From Tolumonas sp. (GTDB lineage Bacteria > Pseudomonadota > Gammaproteobacteria > Enterobacterales > Aeromonadaceae): DNA of 57,994 nucleotides. Within the stretch, counting starts at the first letter, position 1. Each line of letters opens with the position of its first letter. Shown here piece after piece: positions 55,742 through 57,994 of this stretch. The stretch lies in the NCBI GenBank assembly GCA_028683735.1, contig JAQUHG010000001.1, positions 1 to 57,994 of the forward strand. The letters run 5' to 3'. The translations under genes and the position numbers were made by a program. The notes under the pieces were generated by a model. The model was not told where the DNA came from, ran no database searches, and saw nothing but the letters and a program-made list of their open reading frames with translations.

Positions 55742-57994
55742 TTGATAAGTAACGTTTTTCTCAAGACTGCTTATAAATCTCTGATTCAGGAAGTTGTAGA
55801 AGGTATTCCTATTCGTGTTTTCTGGAAAGATCGGGAATGCCGCTATCTGGGTTGTAACTCTCTTTTTGCACAAGATGCGGGTTTCAGCCATTCCAGTGAT
55901 CTGATCGGTAAAACTGATTTTGACATGATCTGGCATGATCAAGCCGCCATCTATCGGGCTGATGACATGCAAGTCATGGAATCAGGTCAACCTAAGCTAA
56001 ATTATGAAGAACCGCTCACATCAACAAATGGAAAACTTGTTTATTTGCGAACATCTAAGGTGCCTTTACGCAACGCCAATCAAGAAATCATCGGCATTTT
56101 AGGCATTTATGAAGATATTACGGAACGAAAAAAAGCCGAGCAAATGGAAAAACATCTGACTCGTGCACTTAAATTGCTCAGTAAATGTAATACCACTCTG
56201 ATCCATGCTGATAATGAACAAACATTATTAGTCGATATTTGCCGCTTGGCCGTAGAAATTGGTGGTTATCGTATGGCTTGGGTTGGTTATCAGGAAAATG
56301 ATGAAGCCAAAACTATCCGCCCAGTCGCTCGGTCCGGTTACGAGCATGGCTTTTTAGATGATATAAAGATCTCATGGGCTGACAATGAATGGGGGCAAGG
56401 CCCGACAGGTACCGCAATAAGAACTGGTGCCACAGTCGTGAATTCAAACACGCAAACCAATTCGAAATTGATGCCATGGCGACAAGCAGCAACAGAGCGC
56501 AACTACCGCTCAAGCATATCGCTACCTTTAGCGACAAAAAATAAAATGCTTGGCGCATTGAATATCTACTCTTCCGAAGCCGATGCCTTTAGTGCAGAAG
56601 AGATATCCTTACTTGAGGAACTGGCTAACGATCTGGCCTTTGGTATTGAGACTTTGCGCACTCGTGCTTTACATAATGTGGCAGAAAAAAAATTAGAATT
56701 TCTGGCGCATTATGATCCGCTCACCAGTTTACCCAACCGGACATTATTACGAGATCGTTTTGAACAAGCCGCCGCCATCGCTGATCGAGAACAATCTGGC
56801 GTGGCCATTTTCTTTCTCGATTTGGATAATTTCACTCACATCAATGACAGCCTTGGGCATATTTATGGCGATAAATTACTGGTTAGTGTCGCCAATCGAT
56901 TGAAACAATGCATACGTAAAACAGACACGCTCAGTCGCCAAGGTGGCGATGAATTTGCCATTTTATTAAGTAATATCAATGATGTGGAAAGTATAGAAGA
57001 AATAATACACGGTATAGTTTCTTCATTCACTGAACCGTTTGATATTGATGGTTACACACTGAATATCACCTTTAGTGCCGGTATCAGTGTCTACCCACAT
57101 GATGACAAATCATTTGATGCGTTGCTTAAACACGCTGATACCGCGCTCTATCATGCCAAACACTCCGGCCGAAATATCTACCGCTTTTTCTCCGGACAAA
57201 TGAATAACGATGCGCTGGAATATATTCAGTTGCAGGGGCAATTGCACAACGCAATAAAAAACAAAGAATTACAGCTGTATTATCAACCCCAGATTGATAC
57301 CACTACCGGCAAAATCATTGGTGCAGAAGCTCTATTACGCTGGAATCACCCTGAGCATGGCCTGATCCCGCCGGCAAAATTTATTCCTAGTGCAGAACGC
57401 AGTGGGCTCATTATTCCTATTGGTGAATGGGTTTTGAATGAAGCGTGCCGACAAATACAACTCTGGCGAGAAACAGATCAGATACCCTCATTTGTCGTGG
57501 CCGTTAATCTCTCCGCACTGCAATTTAAACGCGGCGATCTCGCTGAAACAGTTGCGCTAGCACTTGAACACGCTAATTTACCTGCCAGCCATTTGGAATT
57601 AGAACTCACCGAATCTATTTTGTTACACGATGTGAATGACGTTAGAAATACACTGCACAGCTTGAAAAAAATAGGTGTTCGTCTTTCGATTGACGATTTC
57701 GGCACTGGTTATTCCAGTCTGTCATATCTCAAACAACTGGCCGTCGATAAACTTAAAATTGACCAATCCTTTATCCACGATATGGTCGAAGATGCTGGTG
57801 ATGCCGCGATCGTTAAAGCGATTATCCAGCTGGGGCATGCACTCGAACTTTCCGTTATCGCAGAAGGAGTAGAAAAAAACACTCAGTTTGCGGCATTAAA
57901 AGAGTTGGGTTGTGACGAAATTCAAGGCTATTTATTCAGTCGCCCACTGCCTGCTGAAGAATTCATCCGATTTTATCGGGATATGAAATTGGGC
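55742..57994 (+). CDS. PAS-GAF-GGDEF-EAL cyclic-di-GMP turnover protein (3' end beyond window)
   Basis: 751 codons are visible and the frame stays open to the window edge. I start at TTG 55742 (AGGA seven bases upstream). The PAS domain (about 10-140) includes RVFWKDRECRYLGCN and GKTDFDMIWHDQ. A GAF domain covers about 145-315, then GGDEF with intact GGDEF (401-405) and I-site RKTD nine residues before it, then EAL with GAEALLRW (Glu529) and DDFGTGYSSLSYLKQLAVDK. Both catalytic motifs look intact, so it may be bifunctional. It is 75 bases after the Aer-like gene without a terminator, so probably in the riboswitch-controlled unit. Confidence 0.92.
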   Translation, partial: MISNVFLKTAYKSLIQEVVEGIPIRVFWKDRECRYLGCNSLFAQDAGFSHSSDLIGKTDFDMIWHDQAAIYRADDMQVMESGQPKLNYEEPLTSTNGKLVYLRTSKVPLRNANQEIIGILGIYEDITERKKAEQMEKHLTRALKLLSKCNTTLIHADNEQTLLVDICRLAVEIGGYRMAWVGYQENDEAKTIRPVARSGYEHGFLDDIKISWADNEWGQGPTGTAIRTGATVVNSNTQTNSKLMPWRQAATERNYRSSISLPLATKNKMLGALNIYSSEADAFSAEEISLLEELANDLAFGIETLRTRALHNVAEKKLEFLAHYDPLTSLPNRTLLRDRFEQAAAIADREQSGVAIFFLDLDNFTHINDSLGHIYGDKLLVSVANRLKQCIRKTDTLSRQGGDEFAILLSNINDVESIEEIIHGIVSSFTEPFDIDGYTLNITFSAGISVYPHDDKSFDALLKHADTALYHAKHSGRNIYRFFSGQMNNDALEYIQLQGQLHNAIKNKELQLYYQPQIDTTTGKIIGAEALLRWNHPEHGLIPPAKFIPSAERSGLIIPIGEWVLNEACRQIQLWRETDQIPSFVVAVNLSALQFKRGDLAETVALALEHANLPASHLELELTESILLHDVNDVRNTLHSLKKIGVRLSIDDFGTGYSSLSYLKQLAVDKLKIDQSFIHDMVEDAGDAAIVKAIIQLGHALELSVIAEGVEKNTQFAALKELGCDEIQGYLFSRPLPAEEFIRFYRDMKLG

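Overview
The window reads as chromosomal DNA from a facultatively anaerobic gammaproteobacterium. The TyrA, AroF, SerC-AroA, BtsSR and Aer-like proteins are close to enterobacterial and Aeromonas-type sequences, there are ERIC-type repeats, and base composition is moderate. Gene content and style fit the Aeromonadales, with Tolumonas as my best guess; that is inference, since no marker gene for placement is present. I see no transposase, phage gene, plasmid origin or CRISPR array.

Layout. Bases 1-1740 hold tyrA (cut by the left edge) and aroF, under a perfect TyrR box, with a terminator-like hairpin between the genes. Bases 1765-6478 are a four-gene BMP-type nucleoside ABC importer operon. 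Bases 6677-11096 hold a BtsS/BtsR-like pyruvate-sensing two-component system followed by a CstA/BtsT-type carrier, with three phased direct repeats in front of the carrier gene. Then come ackA, a HAD phosphatase, serA, aroA and serC.

Bases 18458-25026 are one tightly overlapped seven-gene operon. It joins a LolCDE/DevBCA-like exporter (membrane-fusion protein, FtsX-type permease, ATPase) to a complete MCE/Mla-like lipid transporter (STAS-permease fusion, ATPase, MCE protein, PqiC-like lipoprotein). A full-length ERIC element lies inside it and supplies one gene's stop codon. After it come a chemoreceptor, an AI-2E/PerM-family membrane protein, two identical-looking initiator tRNA genes, a PAS-GGDEF cyclase and two small soluble proteins.

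Two carbohydrate regions follow. Bases 31085-37575 encode a CUT1 sugar importer with a cytoplasmic amylosucrase-type GH13 enzyme. Bases 43569-51580 encode an arabino-oligosaccharide system: GH51, ABC importer, LacI-type regulator and GH43. Between them lie an Aer-like receptor with an FNR-like site, a ROK kinase, rmuC, and two decayed genes: an NMT1/THI5-like binding protein with compensating frameshifts and a frameshifted DUF202 gene.

The right end has a LysR/SDR divergent pair. Then a class-I cyclic-di-GMP riboswitch sits in front of a second Aer-like receptor and a PAS-GAF-GGDEF-EAL protein that runs off the window. This suggests a c-di-GMP feedback circuit linking energy taxis to second-messenger turnover. 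That unit, the composite lipid-transport operon and the compensated pseudogene are the most interesting items here.
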